This document shows, in pieces, positions 42,920 through 54,954 of a stretch of 64,000 nt of DNA (positions within the stretch are counted from its first letter, which is position 1; each line of letters starts with the position of its first letter). Source of the DNA: Euclidia mi. Lineage: Eukaryota > Arthropoda > Insecta > Lepidoptera > Erebidae. The translations under genes were made by a program, and so were the position numbers. The DNA lies in the NCBI GenBank assembly GCA_944739405.2, contig OX123186.2, positions 15,307,552 through 15,371,551 on the forward strand, given 5' to 3'. Under the pieces are notes generated by a model that was given only the letters and a program-made list of their open reading frames with translations, did no database searches and was not told the DNA's origin.

Positions 42920-43095
42920 TGGTTTTATATATAAACTGTTATGAACGCAAAAATTTTTTAGGATGTATTTGTTTCTCTTTCATACAAAAACATTTTAAAT
43001 AAAGCATCGATAAAATTACAACGTCCCTACAAATATAAATACTATCTTTATACGAATAAGTCAAAATGTCTATGAATGAAGTTTCTAAGTTTTAA
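42920..43095 (+). repeat. Diverged dispersed repeat (pair with 16960)
   Basis: Ordered matches to 16960-17225: TGTTATGAACGC, GGATGTATTT, ATCGATAAAATTA, CTATCTTTATACGAAT, AATGAAGT. Shorter than the other copy because of internal deletion. Confidence 0.6.
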
Positions 43096-45863
43096 ATGAA
43101 GTTCTTTTTAATTTTGACGGATAATCGGTGGCCATGGTCACCAATGTCAGATTCTTTAGTGATGATCTTGCGATTGAATCCTTTCATCTATAAAGTATAA
43201 ATAATCTGGGGTGCCAGCCGTCCGGTCGCCGGATGTCAATCGTCCGGGCGCCGTCTTCCGGCTAATTAGCCGGTCCGGCGTAGTGTGAACACTCGCTTAA
43301 TGTCATCATCGTCTAATTTGACACATATAGTTCGACGTCGGCAGTTAGTCTGACACTTTTTTCTTGACACAGTTGTTTGTTTAATACCATTCTTATAATA
43401 GTTAATTAATATAGGAGAATACCATTTATGACACAAGTATAATACTGATATTAGATTGATACTGCATTTTATACAAATACAATTACAAGAATTGCCCCTC
43501 TGGTCATTGCCCAAATCGTGAAAAAGATTAGCCGCACCAACATATAAGTCCTATGTGATTCATAACATCATAATAATCATAATATCCTATCCAATCTTTT
43601 AAGTACCCTTTTAATGTTTGAATATTTATTTTAAGCATATTTCAGGATCTTCTGATTTTCGTTCTATTTATTTTTAATTGCGATATTTTTAAATGTGAAT
43701 TAAAAACACGCTGAAGCGTTTTACGTAAAAACTTAATTTTTCACTAAAATACTAATTGCGCACCAAATATGCCGATCGTTCTACAAATTATCGTTAAATT
43801 TATTATGAAAAGTCAAGTCTGCTCGGCAAACTTATCCACTCAGAAAATTTTATAGGCTATGTTAGGATTTCTTGGTATCCTGCACCCAAAAATAACTTAC
43901 CTATTAAATTATTTGGTTGTTGAGTAAAACTAAAATATGAAATATTTATTTAATAGAATGAATTATTTTTATTATTAGAGATTCGCAACGGTCAATAAAC
44001 CGGTGTTCGTTATGAAATATTTTAGTGAGTTTATTTTGGCGCGCAATTAATATTTTTGGTGGAAGAGATAAAATACTCCCCTTTTTAATTTTGGGCTTTT
44101 GACAAACACTTTTAGCCACCAACTATTTTTATAGTAATTAATGTGTATTTCAATGGGTAGAGATAAATTTACGATTATGAGTAGCACATTGACCGGGTTA
44201 GCTATAAATGGTGTATTTGGTATAAAGGTATGTCCCAATTTGAACTACTCGAAATAGTAGTGACAATGGTACTGCTATTACATCAAAAGAGTTCCGTGAA
44301 TTCTGTATATTGAAATCAAACTTGCGCTTTATATTACTAAATGAACTGGTTTTAGTATAATTGATTATTGTGGGTTGATATACCAAAATGATAGAAGTGA
44401 TACCATCAACGGGGTTGGATTGCAAAGAAGCTCTTGACTTGGTTTATGAAATCGCGGGCTTAGGTAACCAGGACAAAATAGCCAGCAGACAGAAATGCCG
44501 TCCACACATGACGTCTATTCGACGACACTGTTGTAAAGTGAGATAGCGCTCTCTGATTCTGCAAAGACTATAATAGAGGTCTAGAGCTAGCCTATTCAAT
44601 GTGAAACTGCGGAGCAGTTGTTACGAAGGGACTCAGGTACTCTCACTCGTTGAACGAAACGTAATAGTATTGGTACTGTTACTTTACGCCGATGTATGTA
44701 CTTCCATGGTCGAGCCGGCTTATACTTGTTGAAATCAGCAAAGCTCTAGTACCTATATTTGTACTGCACATGTTTATCTGACTATTCGTCCAGGCGTTAA
44801 TTTAAACTATATATTATAAGGTAAGAGACCAAATGTAGAGAGGCAAAATGAAGATAGTTAATTCCTTCTTATTTCTTCCATTCAAGGAATTAAAGCAGAG
44901 CAAATCTTTTTTTTTTTGCCATTTATGAATGACAAATATTATATTAATTTTATTATACCAACAATAAAATTTTGTCCAACAAAGACAAAATTTAATTTGA
45001 TGAGCTCATTAATTTGTAATCGGTTCAAACGTGCCATCTATTATTATGTTAGTATTATACAAACAATGATGTGCACATTTATTGTCCTGTCAAACTGTTG
45101 ATTCGGCAAAATCCACATTAATTTATATTGTTATGATAATTTGCTAATTAGAATACTTGGCTTTTAGAACTGGCCATTTAGAGAATGGATCATTCAGATG
45201 TTTAACGTTAAGAGAATTGGACAGTAAGGCGCTGTCCTAAGCGACTGTTTTGGTAAATGAGGGGGTGAAGCAGGGGAGGTGAAGGGCGCTTAGCTCCGTC
45301 TACTGCGGGGCGCCCCCCTTCATTCTTATCGCATGCGGCCGTATTCTGGCGACATCCGTATTCCAATATTTCAAAATCGCAAGCAAAACGTTTTAGCATA
45401 TTGAATTGAGATACTGATATTAAAATGTATACTTCTTACATAAATCAATCTGTTTGTACAATATAGGCATAGCGCAATTTTTGTTCTCAGTGGAGCCATG
45501 AGCAACAATTAGACGTTATTGGTATTAATAGTTGATGAAAGTAGGTAAATACCTACGTGCTGTAAGATGATAAAAATAATTAAGTCGGTTTCATGTATGG
45601 AGAGGCCCTTATTATTTTTGTTTTGTTTTTGTACAAAAATGGTGTAGCGGTTCATAGAATACCTACATCTAATTCCATTCCTGCCAGTTTTCAAATCTGT
45701 TTTGCAACAAATTGGCTGTGACATACGGGCAGATAGCCAGACTGATACTAAGCGCAAAAGCCGAATCTCAACTAAAGCGAGTTACGAGATTGAAGTTTAA
45801 TAAAAGTTGATTTATTTTATTTATTTATGGATGCTTTATTGTTATTATTGGTATAATTATTAT
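43096..45863. other. Non-coding, nothing recognised
   Basis: Long unassigned stretch. A small GC-rich palindromic patch (GCCGGATGTC...CCGGCTAATTAGCCGG) is near 43215-43270. Open frames at 44047-44425 on the minus strand do not join into a recognisable protein. Confidence 0.4.
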
Positions 45864-46485
45864 GGTAAAGGTTTCGAAATACGTCGCCGTTTTTAGGGGT
45901 TGTGAGTGATTGGGGGGGAGGAGGGAGGTCTCGGCACCCTTTCTCAACATTTTCACTTGCCGGAAATACTTGGTTTCCTCTGAAAAAATTAAATCTCCAA
46001 ACATCGGTGAGTATGGCACTGCCAACTTCCACATTCTTCACACTATATAGTTTAATAAACTAAGGTTGACGGAGCCCTGCTTCCTAGGGCTCCTATTTTC
46101 GGATTAACGGTCAAAAAAGAACCTAACATAACCTATTTAGTTATTTATTACAGTCGCACCTAACCCTAGGCACTCGAAAGCAATGACGCACAAATTTGAC
46201 ATTAGCTGTCAATATGATCATTCCAAGATGGCGGGTTTGCGTTTCGTTTCACGTTTTTCACATAAAACCTAAAAATGAAATTTGTCAAACTGTACTCAAT
46301 TATAAAAACTACGTTCCGTTTTGCATAATCGCCGAAGTATATAAGAATTTTTGGAAATTGTTTAAAAATATTTAGACGCAACTCCGGCAGCCAAAATTAC
46401 TTTTAAGGGATTAAAACTAACTCCCTTAAGCCCCCTACACCACCAATACCCTCAAATTCAGGCGACGCGTTTCAAAACCCAACCC
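45864..46485 (-). mobile_element. Non-autonomous TIR DNA transposon, copy B
   Basis: A 622-bp element, reverse orientation of 11469-12087, with the same ends (CCCAACCC at the right, GGTAAAGG at the left on the plus strand). Flanks 45856-45863 ATTATTAT and 46486-46493 ATTTTTAT are again 8 bases with one difference. The family hairpin lies at 46071-46093. It carries an extra stretch (about 46390-46425) missing from copy A. It has no transposase. Confidence 0.75.
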
Positions 46486-46740
46486 ATTTTTATTTTTCAA
46501 AATAGATGAAATACCAAAAATATATGTGGATATACCTTATTCATGAGATAGTACTATGTCGCTTAGAAAATTATAAAATTATAATTTGAGTTACTGCTTT
46601 TTCGTTAGCTCTCCTCATACATATTTGTATGGGAAAATATAAAAAAATTCTTTCTCTTAAAATATGTGTTGTTTCAAAAAAAATAAATATTAAAAGATAT
46701 TTATTTATATTTTTTATCATTTACTAACGAAAAACAGAGT
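46486..46740. other. Non-coding, AT-rich spacer
   Basis: Nothing recognised between the TIR element and the nuclease relic. Confidence 0.4.
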
Positions 46741-47690
46741 TTACAGCTCATCAAAAGTTAGCTGTCTGCTACAACCCGGCATGTTTTCTTTATTCTCATC
46801 GAAAGTTAAAGGCAGTGTGTGAAGTAATGAGGCTTCAATACTTATTATTTGCTGTTGTTCACGAGGCACATTTTCATTTACTTTCCTTTTACGGCTTGGT
46901 ATTGTAGAAACTTCAAGGTGTGATGAAAAATTTTCCTCTCCGTGATCTCGCAATGCCATCCCTTGCGATTGACGAGAATCAACAATTTCAGGCAACTGCC
47001 AATTCATATAAAACGCCACAAGCTTTTCTTTCATTTTCGTCTCCCAGAAAACATCATCTCTTTCTATAATTTCTATTTTTAGTGGTATACTTTCGCCACT
47101 CCACACAGCAAATAAACATTTTTGTTTGCGTGTTACGTGGCGTTGCCCCTGAATTTTGTAATAACGATTACAATATTTGTTTAGACTAGTCAGTTCACTT
47201 TTTTATCATGTTTCCATATTTGTATTTTATTTGCTCTTATACTATTCTCCAGGCTATTCTTATAGGCAACTATAGAATATTAAATTTCCAGAATCGTGTT
47301 TGGACCTATTAATCCATCTGGCGTGGCACCAATAAACGGATAAACCACGAGGCTCGATTGTTACATTTTCTTGCTTCGCCAGTTGTTGCAAAGCCAGTTG
47401 TTCATTTTAGACTCCATGCGCAACTGCTTTAACAATGCAAATATTTTATTTGTACAAAATATTTTTTACTAAGTTGGCTTTACTGCTGCTATCTCTATCT
47501 TTTTACCACTATACCAAAATTTGAATCTGTCAACATATTCTTACGCAATTCGAACCAGTCACTGCTATCCCTCTTGTATTTTTTGCTTATCACTAGGGAG
47601 TTGAGTAATTACTGCAGTCAAATGTGTGTAAGATGTTGCAGAACTGTTATCTTTAACTTCACTGTATTTACAATAAAGATAATTAGTTAG
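46741..47690 (-). pseudogene. YqaJ-type nuclease/recombinase relic
   Basis: Read on the minus strand. From about 47575, SDWFELRKNMLTDSNFG, the entry to the YqaJ (lambda-exonuclease-like) fold, ends in a stop. Near 47400, LALQQLAKQENVTIEPRGL is followed after a one-base shift by PFIGATPDGLIGPNTILEI, which holds the metal-binding Asp of this nuclease family; a stop then falls where the EIKCP-type motif should continue. From about 47210 to 46741 a long frame has YYKIQGQRHVTRKQKCLFAV and ends with a Ser/Glu-rich tail. A coherent frame at about 47680-47600 may be the N-terminal part. Several stops and shifts make it dead. Such genes occur in multiple copies in insects; their role is unclear to me. 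Confidence 0.75.
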
Positions 47691-47734
47691 GTACTTTATT
47701 ATTATAAATTACTATATTACTTTATATTACGAGT

Positions 47735-48493
47735 CCTGACTATGAGCCAATTCGTTTCTCAGCCAAACAAGTGGCTGAAATGATCTCAAAAATGGCTGGG
47801 GGTAAGTCACCCGGTCATGACGGTCTCAGCATCGAACACCTTCGATATGCCGGGGTGCATCTCCCTAGAGTGCTCGCGTTGTTCTACTCATTATGCATCA
47901 ATCACTCGTATTTACCTACTGAGATGCTTCGAACAACCGTAGTGCCTATCGTTAAAAATAAGACTGGCGATATATCAGACAAGGCGAACTATAGACCCAT
48001 ATCCTTGGCTACTGTGATGGCCAAGGTGTTGGACGGTCTGCTCGATAAACTGCTAGACAATTGGCTTAAACTACATGACGCACAGTTCGGTTTCCGGCCC
48101 GGACTTTCTACAGAGAGCGCCATATTGTGTCTGAAGGAGACCGTCCAATACTACAAGGATAGAAATACTCCTGTGTACGCCTGCTTCCTTGATCTTTCCA
48201 AGGCATTCGATCTTGTGTCGTATGATGTCCTCTGGGATAGGCTCAGGGGAGAGGGAGTACCACAGGAGATAGTGAAACTGTTCCGGTACTGGTACTCGCA
48301 TCAACTGAATCAAATTCGATGGGGTGATGCTCTCTCTGACCAGTACAGGTTGGAGTGTGGGGTTAGACAGGGTGGTCTAACTTCACCGAAACTCTTCAAT
48401 CTGTACATAAATGAGCTAATTGTTGAGCTCAGCAACATGCCCGTCGGATGCAAAATAGATGGTGTTAGCATAAATAATCTGATTAGCAGATGA
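47735..48493 (+). pseudogene. LINE ORF2 reverse transcriptase, first part
   Basis: A 5'-truncated LINE begins near 47735; upstream is AT-rich host DNA. The frame carries reverse transcriptase motifs GGKSPGHDGLSIEHL, NYRPISLATVMAKVLD, QFGFRPGLSTESAI, DLSKAFDLVSYDVL and GVRQGGLTSPKLFNLYIN. It ends in a frameshift exactly before the catalytic Asp pair. The style fits the CR1/Jockey group. No endonuclease is present. Confidence 0.88.
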
Positions 48494-49139
48494 CATGGTG
48501 TTGCTGGCCCCAACGGCTGGCTCAATCAGAGAGATGCTCAGAGTTTGTGAGAGGTATGCGGCGGCCCATGGACTGCGATATAATGGAACTAAAAGTGAAC
48601 TTCTGGTCTTTGAGGTCCCCGGCAAAAGGGTAACGTATAATCCAGTGCTAAAGCTTAATGATAACCAGCTCAAAAGAGTTACTCAATTTAAGTACCTGGG
48701 GCACTGGCTTACTGAGGACCTCAAGGATCAGGAGGATATTGAACGTGAGCGCAGGGCTTTAGCAGCCAGATGTAATATGTTGGCCCACAGATTTGCGCGT
48801 TGTAGTAACGAAGTTAAAATTACGTTATTTAAGGCATATTGCCAATCGTTCTACACGGGTGGTCTGTGGGTCAACTATACGCTGAAGGCTCTGAACGCCC
48901 TGCGAGTCCAATATAATAATGGCTTTAGGGTGTTGTTGGGGCTGCCTAGGTTCTGCAGTGCGTCGGGCATGTTTGCTATAGCGCAAACTAAAGACTTTTA
49001 TGCCATAATGCGACAAAGGGCGGCATCCTTGCTAAACAGAATTCGGGACAGCCATAACAACATCTTAAGGGCATTGGGTGAAAAAACTGACTCACCTATG
49101 CTTGGGCACTTTGTCGGACTGCTCGTGCGGCAGAATTAA
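48484..49139 (+). pseudogene. LINE ORF2 reverse transcriptase, second part
   Basis: The continuation in another frame starts with ADDMVLLAPTAGSIREML, containing the catalytic Asp-Asp; the preceding residue reads Leu where Tyr is normal. The thumb region follows, with LKYLGHWLT-type sequence (FKYLGHWLTEDL), and the C-terminal tail with a NALRVQYNNGFRVLLGLPR block, ending at TAA 49139. The one-base shift and the missing Tyr make it inactive. Confidence 0.88.
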
Positions 49140-49340
49140 TATTCTTCTGTACGGGTGGCCCGGCGCGGTGGCTGAGTGTGTCTATGTTTTTATATGTTTT
49201 GTTTTAGTTCTGTTTTATTTATTTTTTTGTGTATTTTTTGTGTTACTGTGTTACTAACCCGTTATTACTAAGTTTTACTAACAAATGGACCACTGTAGTC
49301 TAATGAATAAAGGTATTATTATTATATTATTATATTATAA
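49140..49340 (+). other. LINE 3' untranslated region and ATT tail
   Basis: GC-rich start (GGGTGGCCCGGCGCGGTGGC), then T-rich sequence, AATAAA at 49307-49312, and a (TAT/ATT)n tail to about 49340. A trinucleotide tail instead of poly(A) fits several CR1-like LINEs. Confidence 0.7.
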
Positions 49341-49649
49341 AAATACTATAACTTGTGTTATAGCAAACAGAGAAGTCACCTTCTTACTTATAAATGATTG
49401 ATTTTAGAAATGAAGAAGATATTAGATGTACTGAGACATACCAAATATTTTATGAATAATCAAAGTTTTACCCGATGTACCTAAATAGGTTTATGTTCAC
49501 AAGACAATAATACAACCTACGTTACCGCTTGTGTGCGGACTGCGGAGCGCCATATTAGCGCTGTTTATTGTTCGCCGTGGCGCCATCTTAGCGCTCCAGG
49601 CGCTCTGACAAGCTAATGAATTTGCAATATAGGTACATAAAATGATTCT
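49341..49649. other. Non-coding, nothing recognised
   Basis: A small region near 49560 (GTGGCGCCATCTTAGCGCTC) is GC-rich. No gene. Confidence 0.4.
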
Positions 49650-49876
49650 TTCTTTTCTTTCTTTTTAAAAAGACAACTCCCGCATTAGGACTAAATCCTG
49701 TATCGCGGGGGACTTTACAAACATACATCTAACGAGGACAATGAACACCCAGACTCGAAACAACAATTTATGGATCACACAAAGTGTTGTCTCGTGTGGG
49801 AATCGAACCCACAACACTCGGCGCAGTGTCAAGCGGCGAGGCGGCCGCTTAAACCACTACGCCAACCGTGCAGTCA
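49650..49876 (-). mobile_element. tRNA-derived SINE (family 2), full length
   Basis: On the minus strand the head reads GCACGGTTGGCGTAGTGGTT. The A box TGGCGTAGTGGT (49853-49864) and B box GGTTCGATTCC (49799-49809) are both near-perfect pol III promoter elements at tRNA spacing. The body includes CCCCGCGATACAGGATTTAG and ends in A-rich sequence. The 3' fragment at 9023-9103 belongs to the same family. Confidence 0.92.
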
Positions 49877-50736
49877 TTCGATTTTATGTTATTTGTTTTT
49901 CAAATATTGAAAACTGTGGCAGCTATGTATTGCGAGAATAATTTATATAATTATATTATGCATAATCGATAATCTATAACATAGTCAGTCTTATAAGAAT
50001 TTGTGTAAAAATGTTACTTATTTTATAATCAATTGGCCATGGATGAATTTCTATTTTATTACGACGCTTTCTTGTTCAAATCCTTCGTAGAACTTTATTT
50101 CTCTAATTGTCCATATTTTATTCTTCTAATTATATATTTTTAAGCACAGAAACAATAACACAGTAACAAGAATATAAACTTAGGTCCTAATCATAAATGC
50201 CCATAGTCACATGAAAAGCCTATTTGATTTAAAGTATTCAGTCTATAACATAAAACATGAAATTACGAACTCAAATCGGCGTATTACGATACCAAAAAGG
50301 TTTACGAAAAATTTCGTTCAGCGGAGACGCAAGCGACATAACCTATCTCTCACAGGGCTCATAGCCGAATGATGAGGTCTGGGCGGGGCGTAAACTAGCA
50401 ACTGACACTCAGTACACCGCTTATGCTAATAAGGTTTAAATTGCCGAAGCGTTTGATATTGATGGGATCTACCGAGCGTCAAAATCATAGACGTTTTTCA
50501 GATTTTATTTAATTTTACAAAATATACACGTATAATATGAAAATAAATAGGGTAATTCTTTAGTTCATTAGGTTTCCTACAATATTATTAAATGAAATAT
50601 GACAGTTTACGATCAAAATATTGCAAACTGTGAGACGAAAGATTATTTTCTGCCTCGTTTGTGTGATTTTTTACCGTGATTCTATTTTACATAGATGAAA
50701 AATTCTTTCAAAAGTCTTTTGTTCAGACTTTTGACT
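49877..50736. other. Non-coding, nothing recognised
   Basis: No gene or repeat recognised. Confidence 0.4.
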
Positions 50737-50740
50737 TTAA

Positions 50741-51409
50741 CCTCTAGAGCCCCAGCGGCACAAAAACGTGCCAGTAAACAAGTATTACCGTTGAGCCCCG
50801 CTGGCACAAATTTGTGCCACCAAACCCCGACCGATTTAGAACTGTATTTGTAGTAAAGATAAGTCTTAAAATCGTTTCTAAACTAATGTTCTCCACGGCA
50901 GATAATATTTTACAACCATAGACAAAGATAGAAACTAAAAATATTGTAAGCAACATATAAAAAAATTGTGTGAGGTTAGTACAACTGAAAACTGCGCCGC
51001 GCGCTATGAAGTTCGAGTTTGAATATTGCAGGAATCAAATACAGAACTCGTAAAATAACATTATCTTTAGATTACCAGTCTATTCATGAGCCAGTTCCCA
51101 AAATTTCGTGTACATTGTTCACACCCTTTAGTCAGAAATCAACATAATACAGCAATATAACTATATTCGGCAAGTACGCCGATTTCAATAGGATATGTTT
51201 GTTTCTTGAGGTCTAATCAGAATCTTGTTTACATTGTATTTCATAGCCACATCATTGAACAACCCGACACCGTTTAGAGTGTGTGAATAGAAGCAACAGA
51301 AACGGAGCAATAACAGTTTTTGTGACCAGGGTCAGAATACGCTTACGATAAGAGCCCGCCCGCGGTGCTTGACGGATAGTTGACGTAAATAATGGCGCTC
51401 CTTGAGAGG
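50741..51409. mobile_element. Possible TTAA-flanked non-autonomous element
   Basis: The 669-bp interval lies between TTAA at 50737-50740 and TTAA at 51410-51413. The ends begin CCTCTAGAGCCCC and, inverted, CCTCTCAAGGAGC, sharing the first five bases and an AGCG core. Just inside the left end a GAGCCCC..GGCACAAA..GTGCCA unit occurs twice (50747-50772 and 50793-50817), the second containing the palindrome TGGCACAAATTTGTGCCA. Subterminal repeats of this sort are common in piggyBac-like MITEs. The weak inverted ends keep the call tentative. Confidence 0.4.
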
Positions 51410-51413
51410 TTAA

Positions 51414-54248
51414 GCTCTATATTTTTCTAGTTTGTAATATGTACCGTTATGGCTAGTTGCGCGACGAAAAATTAGGTGTTTCACGGCTTCTGAGGTATAA
51501 CAGCGCCTTAAGGCAACATGTCTTTTTACGTCTCGGTTTTACCATTATAAGAATTAGGCCCAGGCAATTTATTTTTATTTGAATAGTTTTCTACTTGAGA
51601 GATTGCATAAGCTTTAAATTTTAATGATGAATGAGTGTATATAGCTAAAATATATGTACAAAGCAAGAAATTGTACAATTTTCCTTGTATAAAGCAGAAA
51701 TAGGTTCGTTCCAAATAATTTTACTCGAGGATAGTGCTTACAATCCAAAATACTGCCTGACATAACTATATGTATAGTAAATTAACACAAGTAAAATACA
51801 AACCGCACGCGCAACGTGCCAAAATAAGCAAGTATCTATTTGTGAAACATGGAAATGATTTCAATAGTATTCCCAAGTCCGGACCTTGAGGTTTGAAGCC
51901 TTGGATTCCATTCAGGTCAACATTTTGAGTACTCAAATCCGTGCTGCGAAGTAGATTATTCATGCAAAGCGGTGAATTTTTATCGCGTTATTTACTGTCC
52001 TAATTCTCTGTGTGAGATGAAAACCGGACAGTTTCACTAAAAGCGTGATGTGAAGCTTCTTTTAATTTCATTCCGACGAAATTGCAGCACTATGTAGGAA
52101 CGAGTGCGTCACTTGGGCGTTTGCGAATAATTGTGGCGTCATAATGCATACTACTTTTGAGTGGTTGTATAAATGTTAATGGATTTTGCTTTACATGGGT
52201 AGAGCATACGATTTTTTTGTTCAAGATAATTTGCCTGTGTGATTTACTTTATAATTCTCTACTATTTTATTTACTTGATTTGTCGCTGTAGATACAAACA
52301 TACCACATTTCTTCGTAAACACATCGGATCCTCAATGTGCCTCCTCCGGCGATATTTTGAAAAGCCTGAGAGGCTCTTACAGAATTAGAGAGGTGAGACT
52401 GAGAGTGCCTGTAGATATTACAAAACTCTAAGCGTAAAATTTTGTGTATCTAGTACCCTAGTTTGCGACATATGATTATACATCTCATATGATCATGATT
52501 TCTTGATCTCTTAAGTAGCTATACCATGCTATATCTGTTACCGTAATTGGTTCATGTACAGCATTCAAAATAATTTTATTTTTAAGAATTTAAGAATGTA
52601 ATTTAGAAGCCCATATAATTATTTACTTGATATAACCTACTTAATTGTTTAATGGATTTTTTTAAGTTTTAACGTACAACATCGTTTTTTAAAGTTGTAT
52701 TTACATTACAGATACAAAGTAGGACTTTTCACGGGCTAACTGATAGGTACATAGAATAACACAAACATAAAAAGTGTTATTTACACAATACCCAACGAGA
52801 TTCAGATCAACGAATTGTTGTCCCATTTGGCGATCGCACCATATTTCGTGTGGGCCACCACCGTATTTCAATTTCGGACACATGCTGCTCCCGAGCTACG
52901 ATTGAAGGTGCTTTGTATAGAGAGAGAAGTGATAAACATTTTTCACCGTGTTATTACTATGACGGGTTCCGAACGCATCTGATAGAAAAGTCTCAGGATA
53001 CATTAAGTTAGAAAAACGTCGAACATTTCTTACTATGGACCTCTCTATAATATTAATACTGAAACTTATACCTACGGCCGGGAATAAATAAGAGTTAGCG
53101 GGAACAATTGTGTTTCATCACGTCTAAATTATTATTATTGATAGATGTCGTGACCTGCCATTAGTATGTCGCTGCATTATATTTTGATATTTTTAGATTA
53201 TAAGTTTTAATTTTTTTATGAATTCTTGTTGTTGTTCGCAAATATTGATGTTCCCTATTTGATAAGAACCCTAAAGGCCTAACGAAAGCTTGGCAAAGTT
53301 TAATAATTTTATCATAGAACATTCTGAATATGTATACCTATAAGATAATTGTAATTCAGTATGTTTGTAAGTCTGTTTTCTGTTCCTATAGAGAGGCAGA
53401 AAACTAAGTTCATGAGTTCGAAGTTCAAATCCACCCGGATAAAATAATTATGCTGCATGTTTTCTTTTCCAAAGAGTCAGCAACGCTATAACAGTAGAAA
53501 ATGTAACCGTCAACGTTTGCCCTTGCAAGGGCCTTTATTCCGCAAATAGAGAACTTGATCTGCCGATAAGCCTGCTAAAACAAGCAAATACAGCGGGCCG
53601 TGGATTCTATTTACACGAGTAATTTTAATGTTATTTAGATTTTAGAGTAACAGCTGTGAAATGAATCAAATTATAAAAAAGTTTAAATCTATAAAGGCTT
53701 TGATTTATAAATTGTTTCCCTTATACCTAACAGGGCAATAAGAACTGCCGCGTTTCTGTTATTGCTTAACTCTGAATCAGGAGTTTTTAAAATTAATAAA
53801 TCAGTTTACAGGCATTTTTTGGATTGATTTGTATTGCTACTGACAAAAATCGGTTATGGAAGGCAAACAACTCAGTACCAAAACATAGAGTTTTAAGTGG
53901 TGATCTCGCCATTTAGCACTGTGTTATGGGTTCGATCTCCATATAGATAACACTGAGTACATTCATACTTAGACTCATGCCTGTTTACAGAAGGGGTGGG
54001 CAGAGACTTCGAATACAACACTGAGTACGATCCACAAATGCTTGTTCTCAGAACAACTCCTCTGGGTGTTCTTTGTGACCTAAGTCCTTGATTAAAAAGG
54101 TGCTTTTTCTCGACACGTTGTGTATCGTGATAAGTTTTGTATCTCTGATACCCTTACCCAGAAGAACTGACAGCTTGGCCCTTATACCCAATACGGATGG
54201 TCTCCGTGGCTCTTTTATATTATGTATTTTCATTTGGTACAATAATTT
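51414..54248. other. Non-coding; SINE-like scrap at 53890-54010
   Basis: Mostly unassigned. At 53890-54010 a TAAGTGGTGATCTCGCCATT head, ATGGGTTCGATCTCC (B-box-like) and GAAGGGGTGGGCAGAG look like a diverged or composite SINE. No gene is supported. Confidence 0.4.
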
Positions 54249-54270
54249 ACATACATACACATACATACAT
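54249..54270. repeat. (TACA)n microsatellite at a SINE tail
   Basis: The same type of tail as at 6505-6533, next to the near-identical SINE. Confidence 0.75.
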
Positions 54271-54517
54271 AACGTCACGCCTTTTATCCCCGAAGGGGTA
54301 GGCAGAGGTGTATTTCTACACCCACTTTTCGCCAGATATACTTTAGTCCCACGTAATAAGGGGCGAGCCTATTGCCGTACCGGGCACATTTCCAGACTCC
54401 GTGCTGCTACTGAGAATTTCGTGACAGAAAAACCCAATAACACTGCCCGACCCAGAAATCGAACCCGGGACCTCCCGATCCCACGCGCACATTTATGCCG
54501 CGAGACCAACGAGGCAG
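54271..54517 (-). mobile_element. tRNA-derived SINE (family 1)
   Basis: Almost identical to 6535-6780, with only a few differences noticed over about 245 bases, one of them in the B box (GGTTCGATTTC here). Minus strand. The similarity suggests the family moved recently in this lineage. Confidence 0.88.
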
Positions 54518-54524
54518 TCGTATA

Positions 54525-54660
54525 GGGTTTGATGTCGAGTTTTCCGTCTCTACACAAAGATGGTATTTGCATCGTGTTATCCCTTAGTCGCCTCTTACGA
54601 CACCCACGGGAAGATAGGGGGTGGTGACACTTGTATTCTATGCCGTCAACCACACGGCTA
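54525..54660 (-). mobile_element. Short SINE-like repeat (family 3)
   Basis: Read on the minus strand: TAGCCGTGTGGTTGACGGCA at the head and GGGTGTCGTAAGAGGCGACT, AAGGGATAACACGATG in the body. I know this pattern as a frequent lepidopteran SINE-type repeat. It directly abuts the head of the SINE at 54271-54517. Confidence 0.6.
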
Positions 54661-54954
54661 AGCTAAGCTACAGTAATTTTAAAACGTTAAAACAAAATGT
54701 GACATGGACGATTGACTAAAGAGAAAAATAAAATATTTTCCTGAAGCGAAAAGGGAAATACCGTGAGGAAAAAGCAATATAATAATGATAACAAATAATG
54801 AAATCCAATAACATGACAATTTTCCCGAGGCCATCTGATCCTAAACTAAGTTGAGTTTGTACTATAGCTACTAGACAACTGATGAACACACTGATGTATT
54901 CTCTAACCGCTGAATTCGATATTCGATCTAGCCATGGATTTAAAGATTAAAGAA

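Noticed and set aside
43215..43270. CCGG-rich palindromic patch as a regulatory element
   Set aside because: Short, imperfect and without neighbouring promoter features; no support beyond base composition.
44047..44425. Two overlapping minus-strand frames resembling a membrane protein
   Set aside because: The frames do not join without stops and the hydrophobic look follows from high T content.
49653..49876. Functional tRNA gene
   Set aside because: A and B boxes are excellent, but the cloverleaf is not completed and a SINE body follows, so it is a SINE head.
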